Shown: one piece after another, positions 7,298-14,740 of the stretch
Position numbering within the stretch: position 1 is the stretch's first letter
Layout: every line of letters starts with the position of its first letter
Assembly: GCF_003054555.1 (NCBI RefSeq)
Contig: NZ_CP026304.1
Span: 5,580,001 to 5,644,000, forward strand
Length of the DNA: 64,000 bases
From: Streptomyces lunaelactis
GTDB lineage: Bacteria; Actinomycetota; Actinomycetes; Streptomycetales; Streptomycetaceae
Reading direction: 5' to 3'
Translations under genes and position numbers: made by a program
Notes under the pieces: generated by a model
Database searches by the model: none
Told to the model about the DNA's origin: nothing
What the model saw: only the letters and a program-made list of their open reading frames with translations

Positions 7298-9271
7298 TCA
7301 GAAGCGGCCGCCGCCCATCCGGCCGCGGGTGCCCCCGCCGCCGAAACTGCCGGGCCCGCCGCCACCTCCAAAGCCCCCGCCCCGCACGTCTTCTTCGGCC
7401 AGGCTCTGCGCCTGCCGCGCGAGCCCGTCCGCCTGCTGCGCCTCGGCCAGCGCGCCTTGCGGAACAGCCGACCCCGAGCCGCCCGAACCGTCCCAACCCG
7501 CCAGCTCCCGCGCCCGCTCCAGCCGTCGCTGCGCCTCCGCCAGCCGCGTCCGCGCGTCGCTGCCGACCGCCCCGCGGTGAGTCGTGATGTAGTCGGCCGC
7601 CGCGCCGATGGTGGAGCGCGCGCCGAGCATGGCCTGGTCGAGCAGCGCACGGGCCCGCCGCGTCCCCTGCTCGTTCTCGCGCGCCCCCGCCAGCGCCTCG
7701 TCGAGCGCGGCATCCGCCTCCTCGACCCGGCGCAGCGCGTCGATCGGGTCGTACAGGCCCGCCTCCAGCTCCCTGCGCACCTCCGCGGCCACCGTCTCGG
7801 CCCGTGCGATCCGCCCCTGGAGATCGGCCGTCGAAACCCCTTCCGATGTGCCCTTCAGCAGCCCGCGCGCCTCGGCCAGATCGGTGTCCGTCCCGGTGAG
7901 CGCGCCCGGCAGCTTTCCCGCCGCCTCCGCGAGCTCCTGAGCGCGCCGGTCCACGGCCTCGATGAGCCGGCCCGCCTGCGCGAGGGCGCCCTCCGCGGCC
8001 CGGACCTGCACGGCGGCAGCCCCGTTCTCCGACGAGTCGATTGCCTGACGGGCCTGGTCGAGGCTGGTCCTCGCGAAGACCAGCCGGTCCGTGGCCTGTT
8101 CGACGCTGTCCGCGATGGGCGCGGCAGCGGAGGCGGCGTACCGCTCGCGCAGCACGCCGAGCGCGGCCTCCGTTGTGACGATGCGTCCGCTGAGATCGTC
8201 GTGGGCGGCTTCGGCGGTGGCGAGGGCCTGCGGCGCGTTCTGCTCCAGGGCGCGCAGCCGGTCGAAGTCCTCGGACTCCGCGTCCAGTCGGCGATTGGCG
8301 TCGGTGCACCGCGCGACGATCTCGTCGAGCATCCGCCGACGCATCACGTCGTCCTCCGGATAGGCGTCGTCGAGCTGCTGGCGCAGCCGGAAGGCGGCGG
8401 TCAGCTCGTTCCTCGCGTACTCCACCGCTTCGTTGAACGGCGTGGCCGCCTCGTCCCCGAACTGGGCCGTGGCGAAGCCGAGTTCCTCCTGGCTGGTACG
8501 CAGCGCGTTGTCGGTGTCGACGAGGGTCCGCTTGGCCTGGGCGTCGAGTTCGGGCAGGGGGGTCTGCGCGGCCTGCCGCGGAGCGCCCCAGCCCCCCTGC
8601 CCGCCCTGCGGTGTGGTCCGGGTGGCCGTCCGCTTCCTGCGCTTGGCGAAGGTGTACGCGGCGAGCGCGCCTGCCCCGCCGGCCACCGCGATCGGCAGCA
8701 CCAGATCCCCTGCCCCGGTCTCGGCACCGCCGCCGTCCCCGCCGGGATCGGCCTCCCCGGGGGTGATGGCCGGAGCGGGCACGGGCTGTCCGCTCGCCAC
8801 CGCGTCGTACCCGTCCGCCGCCCCGATCGCGGCGCCCGCCCAGTCGTTCTGCCTGAGTGCGGGCTCGATCGCGGTGCCCGCGACCTCCGCGAGCTGGGCG
8901 TCCGTCAGCCGGGAGCCGGTGTCGACGTAGTGCGCGTACTGCCGGTCGCCCGTGGCGACGGCGAGCAGGATGTCGTTCTGGCCGAGACCGTTTTTCTGAG
9001 CGGTGGCACTGGCCCAGTCCTGCGCGGAACGGCCGGAGAAGTCCCGTACGTACACCACGAAGAGCTGGAGGCGCTGGTCGTCGTAGAGCCGGTCCAGCGC
9101 CTGGGTGACCTGTGGCTTTCGGCCGCCGAGAGCCCCGACCCGGTCGGTGATCTGTCCCTCGCGGGACAGGCTGACCGGATCGTCCGCGAGCGCGCTTCCA
9201 GCGGCGGGCACGACCAGCCACCACGCCGCCACCAGCACGGCAAGGAAGGCCCGGGTGGCTATTCGCGTCAC
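7298..9271 (-). CDS. TPM-domain secreted/membrane protein with glycine-rich tail
   Basis: A 657-residue protein. It has an N-terminal signal peptide (residues 1-29, ending SALA). A TPM domain follows at about 35-165 (QLFVVYVRDFSGRSAQDWASATAQ, then DILLAVATGDRQYAHYVD), the fold seen in YgcG and the thylakoid TLP18.3 protein. A membrane helix lies near 190-210 (VLPIAVAGGAGALAAYTFAK, then KRRKR). The rest is a long charged, Ala-rich, probably coiled-coil region (about 240-600) and a terminal run of Gly/Phe/Arg (GGGFGGGGGPGSFGGGG). The domain is thus outside the membrane and the coiled coil inside. TPM proteins are linked to membrane protein quality control, but the function in Streptomyces is unknown. 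It is divergently arranged from the gene at 9359. Confidence 0.85.
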   Translation of the reverse strand: MTRIATRAFLAVLVAAWWLVVPAAGSALADDPVSLSREGQITDRVGALGGRKPQVTQALDRLYDDQRLQLFVVYVRDFSGRSAQDWASATAQKNGLGQNDILLAVATGDRQYAHYVDTGSRLTDAQLAEVAGTAIEPALRQNDWAGAAIGAADGYDAVASGQPVPAPAITPGEADPGGDGGGAETGAGDLVLPIAVAGGAGALAAYTFAKRRKRTATRTTPQGGQGGWGAPRQAAQTPLPELDAQAKRTLVDTDNALRTSQEELGFATAQFGDEAATPFNEAVEYARNELTAAFRLRQQLDDAYPEDDVMRRRMLDEIVARCTDANRRLDAESEDFDRLRALEQNAPQALATAEAAHDDLSGRIVTTEAALGVLRERYAASAAAPIADSVEQATDRLVFARTSLDQARQAIDSSENGAAAVQVRAAEGALAQAGRLIEAVDRRAQELAEAAGKLPGALTGTDTDLAEARGLLKGTSEGVSTADLQGRIARAETVAAEVRRELEAGLYDPIDALRRVEEADAALDEALAGARENEQGTRRARALLDQAMLGARSTIGAAADYITTHRGAVGSDARTRLAEAQRRLERARELAGWDGSGGSGSAVPQGALAEAQQADGLARQAQSLAEEDVRGGGFGGGGGPGSFGGGGTRGRMGGGRF

Positions 9272-9358
9272 ATTTGGGAGGCTATGTCGGCCGTTGGGCC
9301 TCCGCGACCGGACGGATCCCGATCCGGTTGTCGGTCCTGTGATCTAGCCTTGCGGCGC

Positions 9359-10462
9359 ATGGGGATCAATCGGCAGGTGGGGGTGCGTGAGCGCGTACGG
9401 GCGCTGCGCGGAGCTTCGGGCGTGCGTGCCCTCGTACGAGGGTGGCGCAGCCCCCGCCTGAAGTGGCCCAAGCGGATCGCCCTCGCCCTGGCCGTTCTGC
9501 TCGTCGTCCCCACGCTCACCGCGGCGGTGGCGCTGCGCGTCAACTACGCGGGCGAGCTCAAGGAGGGCACGACGACGCGCGGCCAGGACGCCGTCTGGCT
9601 GGGTCACGCCTGGGTGGACGGCCGCAAGAAGGACGCCGACGTGGACGCCTTCGCCGCGCGGATACGGGGGACCGGGATACGGGACCTCTACGTCCACGCC
9701 GGGCCGCTCGAGCACGACGGTACCTTGCCGGCCGACCGCTATCCACGCGCGCGGTGGCTGATCGACGCCGTTCACCGGAAGATCCCCGGCATACGTGTCC
9801 AGGCCTGGCTCGGCGACAGGCTGGCGAGCGAGGGCCCGCAGGGGATGCGGCTGCCCGATGCCGGCACCCGTGCCGCCGTCGTGCGCTCCACCACACAGAT
9901 CCTCGACGCGGGCTTCGACGGCGTCCACTTCGACCTCGAGCCCCTGATCTCCGACGACCGCGACTATCTGTCGCTGCTGGACGATCTGGGCGAGCTGACG
10001 CGGGCGCGCAAGTCCCCGCTTTCCGTCGCCGCCCACCAGATCGATCCGCTGCCGGCCCTCCACCGGGTGAACAGCGCGGTCACCGGCCGCGGCAAGTGGT
10101 GGTCGCAGGAGTTCTTCGGCGAGGTGGCCCGTCGGGTCGACCAGATCGCCGTCATGTCGTACGACACCTGGATGCCGCTGGAGAGCCTGTACGGCGGCTA
10201 TGTCGCCCAGCAGACCTCCCTCGCCCTCGAAGTCACCCCCGAGGACACCGATCTGCTGATGGGGCTGCCGTTCTTCCACGAGGACGACCTGGGCCACCAT
10301 GAATCGGCGGAGACGGTCGCGGCGGCGGTCCGTGGCACCCGGCTGGGCCTGGGGCGCACGGACCGCGACCGCGAGCGGTTCGGCGTCGCGCTGTATGTCG
10401 ACTTCGCGGCGAAGGACGAGGACTGGACGGCCTACCGGGAGGGCTGGGGCGAGAAGGGTTAG
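9359..10462 (+). CDS. GH18-like, membrane-anchored hypothetical glycosidase
   Basis: A 367-residue protein. Residues 1-38 are basic, and one membrane helix (about 38-60, RIALALAVLLVVPTLTAAVA) acts as a signal anchor. The rest is an extracytoplasmic barrel that resembles glycoside hydrolase family 18. FDGVHFDLEP corresponds to the catalytic strand, ending in the acidic residue expected of the proton donor. IAVMSYDTW corresponds to the conserved Tyr/Asp strand. The classic DxxDxDxE motif is reduced, so substrate and activity are uncertain. The upstream frame is open for another 1.9 kb, but this is antisense to the TPM gene and not coding. ATG 9359 is the first start after it. The stop TAG is the first base triplet of a palindromic repeat. 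Confidence 0.75.
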   Translation: MGINRQVGVRERVRALRGASGVRALVRGWRSPRLKWPKRIALALAVLLVVPTLTAAVALRVNYAGELKEGTTTRGQDAVWLGHAWVDGRKKDADVDAFAARIRGTGIRDLYVHAGPLEHDGTLPADRYPRARWLIDAVHRKIPGIRVQAWLGDRLASEGPQGMRLPDAGTRAAVVRSTTQILDAGFDGVHFDLEPLISDDRDYLSLLDDLGELTRARKSPLSVAAHQIDPLPALHRVNSAVTGRGKWWSQEFFGEVARRVDQIAVMSYDTWMPLESLYGGYVAQQTSLALEVTPEDTDLLMGLPFFHEDDLGHHESAETVAAAVRGTRLGLGRTDRDRERFGVALYVDFAAKDEDWTAYREGWGEKG

Positions 10463-10510
10463 GCCATGTCCGACAGACCCCGCCTGGCGCTATGTGCCAG
10501 ACACGGCCTA
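10460..10510. repeat. Palindromic repeat carrying both convergent stop codons
   Basis: TAGGCCATGTC (10460-10470) and GACACGGCCTA (10500-10510) are inverted repeats (10 of 11 matches). The first TAG is the stop of the GH18-like gene and the complement of the last CTA is the TAG stop of sdhB. It may also serve as a bidirectional terminator. Confidence 0.65.
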
Positions 10511-11284
10511 GTCGACCGCCCCGCGGCGCTTGATCTTGTTGCCCAGCCACACCAGCGGGTCGTACTTACGGTCCACCGCCCGCTCCTTCAGCGGGATCAG
10601 CGCATTGTCCGTGATCTTGATGCCCTCGGGGCACACCTCCGTACAGCACTTCGTGATGTTGCAGTAGCCGAGCCCGTGCTCGTCCTGGGCGGTCTTCTTG
10701 CGGTCCAGACCCGTCTCGGCAGCCGCGTCCAGCGGATGCATGTCCAGCTCCGCCACCCGCATCAGAAAGCGCGGACCCGCGAACGCCGTCTTGTTCTCCT
10801 CGTGGTCACGCACCACATGGCAGGTGTCCTGGCACAGGAAGCACTCGATGCACTTGCGGAACTCCTGGGAGCGGTCCACATCCATCTGCTGCATCCTGTA
10901 CTCCCCCGCCGCGACCCCCGGCGGCGGCACAAAGGAGGGCACCTCCCGTGCCTTGGCGTAGTTGAAGGACACATCCGTCACCAGATCCCGCACCACGGGG
11001 AACGCCCGCAGCGGTGTCACCGTGATCGTCTCCTCGCGAGAGAAGACCGACATCCGCGTCATGCACAGCAGCCGCGGCCGGCCGTTGATCTCCGCGCTGC
11101 ACGAACCGCACTTGCCCGCCTTGCAGTTCCAGCGGACCGCGAGATCGGAGGCCTGGGTGGCCTGGAGGCGGTGGATGATGTCGAGGACGACCTCCCCGTC
11201 GTTCACCTCGACGGCGAAGTCCTCAAGCCCCCCGCCGCCCTGATCGCCGCGCCAGACCTTGAAGGCCGCTTCGTAGCTGCTCAC
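10508..11284 (-). CDS. sdhB: Succinate dehydrogenase/fumarate reductase iron-sulfur subunit
   Basis: This 258-residue protein carries electrons from the flavoprotein to the quinone site. The 2Fe-2S ligands lie in CKAGKCGSCSAEINGR with the fourth Cys in PRLLC. The other clusters are bound by CIECFLCQDTCHVV and CNITKCCTEVCPEGI. It starts at GTG 11284, overlapping the sdhA stop by four bases (GTGA), which implies translational coupling; the open frame extends further upstream, but only through sdhA. It acts with sdhA and the cytochrome b gene at the inner face of the membrane, feeding menaquinone. Its closest relatives I know are the Sdh1-type enzymes of actinobacteria. The last gene of the minus-strand operon. 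Confidence 0.95.
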   Translation of the reverse strand: MSSYEAAFKVWRGDQGGGGLEDFAVEVNDGEVVLDIIHRLQATQASDLAVRWNCKAGKCGSCSAEINGRPRLLCMTRMSVFSREETITVTPLRAFPVVRDLVTDVSFNYAKAREVPSFVPPPGVAAGEYRMQQMDVDRSQEFRKCIECFLCQDTCHVVRDHEENKTAFAGPRFLMRVAELDMHPLDAAAETGLDRKKTAQDEHGLGYCNITKCCTEVCPEGIKITDNALIPLKERAVDRKYDPLVWLGNKIKRRGAVD

Positions 11285-13278
11285 TCGTAGAGCTCCTCTT
11301 CGGCGAGGTACTTGACCAGCTCCTCCTTCTCGAAGAGGGCGAGCAGGTCGGGACGGATGGCCTCGGTCGTCCTGCGTTCGAGCGCGATCTGACCCCGCGC
11401 CGGGTCGGTGGCCGCCAACTCGCCCGTAGGATCGACCGGTTGGCAGAGCAGATTGACCCGTCGCCACTCGCGCTCCATGGTCGGGCAGTCCTCGCGGGTG
11501 TGCCCGCCGCGGCTCTCCGTGCGCTCCAGCGCCGCCCGCGCGATGCACTCGCTGACCAGCAGCATGTTCCGCAGATCCAGCGAGAGGTGCCAGCCGGGGT
11601 TGAACTGCCGGTGCCCCTCGACCCCGGCCCGCCGCGCCCGTACGCGCAGATCGGCCAGCCTCTCCAGGGCCTGCTCCATCTCCGCCTCGCGCCGGATGAT
11701 GCCGACCAGGTCGTTCATGGTCTGCTGGAGTTCTTGATGGAGGGTGTACGGATTCTCGGGCGGCTTGCCGTTCTCGTTACCCGGCTGCGGGCCCTCCGCG
11801 CTGAACGGACGCAGCGCCTCGGCAGCGGCCGCGTCGATCTGGTCCTCGTCCACCGCCGGTCGCGCGGCGAGCCCCTCCGCGTACTCGGCCGCGTGCTGAC
11901 CCGCCCGCCGGCCGAAGACCAGCAGGTCGGAGAGTGAATTGCCGCCCAGCCGGTTGGAGCCGTGCATGCCGCCCGCGACCTCGCCCGCCGCGAACAGGCC
12001 GGGGACCCCGACCGCCGCCGCGGTGTCGGACTCGACGGCGATACCGCCCATCACGTAGTGACAGGTCGGGCCGACCTCCATCGCCTCCGCCGTGATGTCG
12101 ACATCCGCCAGCTCCTTGAACTGGTGGTACATCGACGGCAGCCGGCGCCTGATGACCTCGGCCGGCATCCGTGTGGAGACATCGAGGAACACGCCGCCGT
12201 GCGGGGAGCCGCGGCCCGCCTTCACCTCGGAGTTGATGGCGCGTGCCACTTCGTCGCGCGGCAGCAGCTCGGGAGGACGCCGGTTGTTCGCCTGGTCCTC
12301 GTACCAGCGGTCGCCCTCCTCCTCCGACTGCGCGTACTTCTCCTTGAAGACATCGGGGATGTAGTCGAACATGAACCGCTTGCCCTCGGAGTTGCGCAGC
12401 ACCCCGCCGTCCCCGCGCACCGACTCGGTGACGAGGAGTCCCTTCACCGAGGGCGGCCAGATCATCCCGGTCGGATGGAACTGCACGAACTCCATGTTGA
12501 GCAGCGGAGCACCCGCGAGCAGCGCCAGAGCGTGGCCGTCGCCGGTGTACTCCCAGGAGTTCGACGTCACCTTGAAGGACTTGCCGATCCCGCCGGTGGC
12601 AAGCACCACCGAAGGGGCCTCAAGGACGAAGAAGCGCCCGGACTCCCGGTCGTAACAGAAGGTGCCCGACACCCTCCCCCCGAGCCGCCGGCCGGGGGGG
12701 ACCCCCATCTCGCTTCGCTCGCCATCCGCGAGGCTGTGATCTTTCAGGATCCGAGTGACCGTGCACTCCTGGAAGACCTTCAACCGGGCTTCGTAGTCGC
12801 CGAATTCGGCCTTGTCCTCCTGCTGCAGCGAGACGATCTTCTGCTGGAGCGTACGGATCAGCTCAAGGCCGGTCCGGTCGCCCACGTGCGCGAGGCGCGG
12901 GTACTCGTGTCCGCCGAAGTTGCGCTGGGAGATCTTCCCGTCGGCCGTACGGTCGAAGAGAGCGCCCCAGGTCTCCAGCTCCCAGACCCGGTCGGGCGCC
13001 TCGCGTGCGTGCAGCTCCGCCATCCGCCACTGGTTGAGGAACTTTCCGCCGCGCATGGTGTCGCGGAAGTGCACCTGCCAGTTGTCCCCGGCGTTCACAT
13101 TGCCCATGGAGGCGGCGATGCCGCCCTCGGCCATCACCGTGTGGGCCTTGCCGAAGAGGGACTTGCAGATCACCGCCGTACGGGCGCCCCGCTCGCGCGC
13201 CTCGATGGCGGCACGCAGGCCCGCGCCGCCCGCACCCACCACCACGACGTCCCACTGCTGCCGTTCGAGTTGCGTCAT
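11281..13278 (-). CDS. sdhA: Succinate dehydrogenase/fumarate reductase flavoprotein subunit
   Basis: This 665-residue protein oxidises succinate to fumarate using covalent FAD. It shows the dinucleotide motif VVVGAGGAGLRAAIEA near residue 13, the FAD-linked histidine region KAHTVMAEGGIAA, the active-site HPTGM and GGMHGSNRLGGNSLSDLL near the C-terminal FAD contact. ATG 13278 was chosen because GGTGGGG lies nine bases upstream; an in-frame GTG at 13293 is the alternative. It overlaps sdhB by four bases and follows the cytochrome b gene closely. Residues about 181-202 (SLADGERSEMGVPPGRRLGG) are encoded by an inserted dispersed repeat and have no counterpart in relatives I remember, where a short turn links the flanking strands. 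The enzyme may tolerate the insertion. Confidence 0.95.
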   Translation of the reverse strand: MTQLERQQWDVVVVGAGGAGLRAAIEARERGARTAVICKSLFGKAHTVMAEGGIAASMGNVNAGDNWQVHFRDTMRGGKFLNQWRMAELHAREAPDRVWELETWGALFDRTADGKISQRNFGGHEYPRLAHVGDRTGLELIRTLQQKIVSLQQEDKAEFGDYEARLKVFQECTVTRILKDHSLADGERSEMGVPPGRRLGGRVSGTFCYDRESGRFFVLEAPSVVLATGGIGKSFKVTSNSWEYTGDGHALALLAGAPLLNMEFVQFHPTGMIWPPSVKGLLVTESVRGDGGVLRNSEGKRFMFDYIPDVFKEKYAQSEEEGDRWYEDQANNRRPPELLPRDEVARAINSEVKAGRGSPHGGVFLDVSTRMPAEVIRRRLPSMYHQFKELADVDITAEAMEVGPTCHYVMGGIAVESDTAAAVGVPGLFAAGEVAGGMHGSNRLGGNSLSDLLVFGRRAGQHAAEYAEGLAARPAVDEDQIDAAAAEALRPFSAEGPQPGNENGKPPENPYTLHQELQQTMNDLVGIIRREAEMEQALERLADLRVRARRAGVEGHRQFNPGWHLSLDLRNMLLVSECIARAALERTESRGGHTREDCPTMEREWRRVNLLCQPVDPTGELAATDPARGQIALERRTTEAIRPDLLALFEKEELVKYLAEEELYE
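12690..12729. repeat. Dispersed repeat inserted in frame in sdhA
   Basis: On the coding (minus) strand it reads CGAGCGAAGCGAGATGGGGG followed by TCCCCCCGGC. It contains the GGGGGTCCCCCC core shared with 5655 and 49057 and the CGAGCGAAGCGAG inverted arms. Translated it gives ERSEMGVPPG. Confidence 0.7.
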
Positions 13279-13296
13279 GTCAGAAGGCCCCACCCA

Positions 13297-14130
13297 TCAG
13301 AAAAACCTCGGATCGTCGAAGGCGCCGGACGCCACGAGATAGACGTAGAAGTCGGCGAGCGCGACGCTGATCAACGACGTCCACGCGAGCAGCATGTGAC
13401 GGTCGTTCAGCTTGCCGACGAAGCCCCACAGGCGGTAGCGCACCGGGTGTTTGGAGAAGTGCTTCAGCCGGCCGCCGATGATGTGCCGGCAGGAGTGGCA
13501 CGAGAGGGTGTACGCCCAGATCAGCACGATGTTGACCAGGAAGACGAGGGTGCCGAGGCCCATGTGGCCCCACTCGTAGTGCTCGTCGCGGAATGCGAGC
13601 ACGGTGTCGTACGTGAGGATTCCGGCGACCGGGATCGCCGCGTAGAAGAAGTACCGGTGGATGTTCTGCAGGATCAGCGGGAAGCGGGTCTCGCCGGTGT
13701 ACTTCGTGTGCGGCTCGGCGACCGCGCAGGCCGGGGGCGATGCCCAGAAGCCCCGGTAGTAGGCCTTGCGGTAGTAGTAGCAGGTCAGGCGGAAGCCGAG
13801 CGGGAAGATCAGGATGAGCAGCGCGGGGGACAGGCCCCACCAGGTGCCGAAGATCTCCCAGTTGGGGCCGGCCTGCATCGGTTCGCAGTTCTCGGCGAGG
13901 CAGGGCGAGTAGAACGGCGAGACATATGGCGCGGCGTAGTAGTCGGCGTTCGAGAAGGCCCGCCAGGTTGAGTACACGATGAAGGCCAGCAGTCCGCCGG
14001 CCGTCAGGGCCGGCGCGAGCCACCAGCGGTCCGTCCGCAGATGGCGGGGGCCGATGGCGGCGCGCGTGGTGCCGTGTACGCCTGTATTGATTTGTGGTCG
14101 TTCGGTACCAGTGGCCAACGAAGGCTCCAT
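13297..14130 (-). CDS. Succinate dehydrogenase cytochrome b-type membrane subunit
   Basis: A 277-residue membrane protein with about five helices (near residues 40-60, 100-125, 155-175, 190-215 and 245-265). It anchors the sdhA/sdhB pair and should hold haem b and the quinone site. Histidines in HRYFFYAAIPV, GHMGLGTLVF and CHSCRHIIGGRLKHF are candidate haem ligands. The size and single-gene anchor match the Sdh1/fumarate-reductase-like complexes of actinobacteria rather than the two-gene sdhC/sdhD type. ATG 14130 is the start. It is co-oriented with the small gene 37 bases upstream and ends just before sdhA, so all four genes should form one transcript. Confidence 0.88.
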   Translation of the reverse strand: MEPSLATGTERPQINTGVHGTTRAAIGPRHLRTDRWWLAPALTAGGLLAFIVYSTWRAFSNADYYAAPYVSPFYSPCLAENCEPMQAGPNWEIFGTWWGLSPALLILIFPLGFRLTCYYYRKAYYRGFWASPPACAVAEPHTKYTGETRFPLILQNIHRYFFYAAIPVAGILTYDTVLAFRDEHYEWGHMGLGTLVFLVNIVLIWAYTLSCHSCRHIIGGRLKHFSKHPVRYRLWGFVGKLNDRHMLLAWTSLISVALADFYVYLVASGAFDDPRFF

Positions 14131-14167
14131 ATGGAGTGGGATCGGGTGTGGCTACGGGCCGGGCCGG

Positions 14168-14410
14168 TCAGGGTGCGTGCCGGTCGCGCGCACCGAGCCC
14201 CTCGTCGTCCGAGTCCGTCCACAGCGCGCTGTTGTACGGGGTGTCGGGGATGGTGACCAGCTCCGGGGCCGGTGATTTCGACTCGGTGGCCGCCGACGCG
14301 GCCGGGCCGGCGCCACGCAGCTCATCGACGGTGCGCTCCAGCTGCCCGACGCGCTGGAGCAGCTCGTCGAGACGGTGCTGCATCGCCGTCAGTTCTTCCT
14401 GCTCGGACAT
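14168..14410 (-). CDS. Small coiled-coil protein at the head of the sdh operon (80 aa)
   Basis: An 80-residue soluble protein. Residues 2-35 (MSEQEELTAMQHRLDELLQR onward) form a short leucine-heptad coiled coil; the remainder is Ala/Pro/Ser-rich and acidic. No catalytic motif, signal peptide or membrane segment is seen. It lies 37 bases upstream of the cytochrome b gene on the same strand, so it is probably the first gene of the sdh transcript. A small conserved gene also precedes Sdh1 in mycobacteria as I recall; I infer but cannot show homology. Function unknown. Confidence 0.65.
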   Translation of the reverse strand: MSEQEELTAMQHRLDELLQRVGQLERTVDELRGAGPAASAATESKSPAPELVTIPDTPYNSALWTDSDDEGLGARDRHAP

Positions 14411-14740
14411 GACGTGCCCTCACTTCCGCAGGGTGCGGTGGCATGGCTCATGCGCCTGCGAGTGTTGCGCGTCACATCCCTGCTTGTGAAGGGACGTGCA
14501 GGGATTGTCGCCGCATGAGCTTCCAGCGCGCCCCTCGTGGTCCGTATTTCGCTCCCCCCAGTTTCTCCCTTTCTGGGGCGGTATGACGGATTCTACGTTG
14601 GGCCGCACGGGTGGCCTTGGGGGCGAGCCCGCCGTGTCGCCGACACCTCTCGGCCTCAGTCCACTTCAGTGGACGGGAATCGGTGTGATCATCGCTAAAT
14701 TCCGTGAACGCGGACGAAACAGGACGAAGAGGTATAAGCC
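14411..14740. promoter_or_regulatory. Divergent intergenic region between the sdh operon and a lipoprotein gene
   Basis: No gene is seen in these 330 bases. They contain an inverted repeat ATCCCTGC (14476-14483) / GCAGGGAT (14498-14505) nearer the sdh side. Close to the lipoprotein start lies a compact palindrome GTCCACT-TC-AGTGGAC (14659-14674). Both are operator candidates. No confident -35/-10 pair was found. Confidence 0.4.

Noticed and set aside
3802..7713. Very long open frame (1303 codons) on the minus strand
   Set aside because: It is antisense to the Nudix, RsbW-like and phosphatase genes. It exists only because GC-rich third positions remove stops; the product shows no recognisable domains.
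7457..9358. Upstream extension of the GH18-like gene by about 630 codons
   Set aside because: It is antisense to the TPM-domain gene, and the signal-anchor N-terminus begins at ATG 9359.
11962..13971. Long plus-strand frame opposite the sdh operon
   Set aside because: The sdhA and cytochrome b genes on the other strand have clear family motifs; the plus-strand product is His/Arg-rich nonsense.
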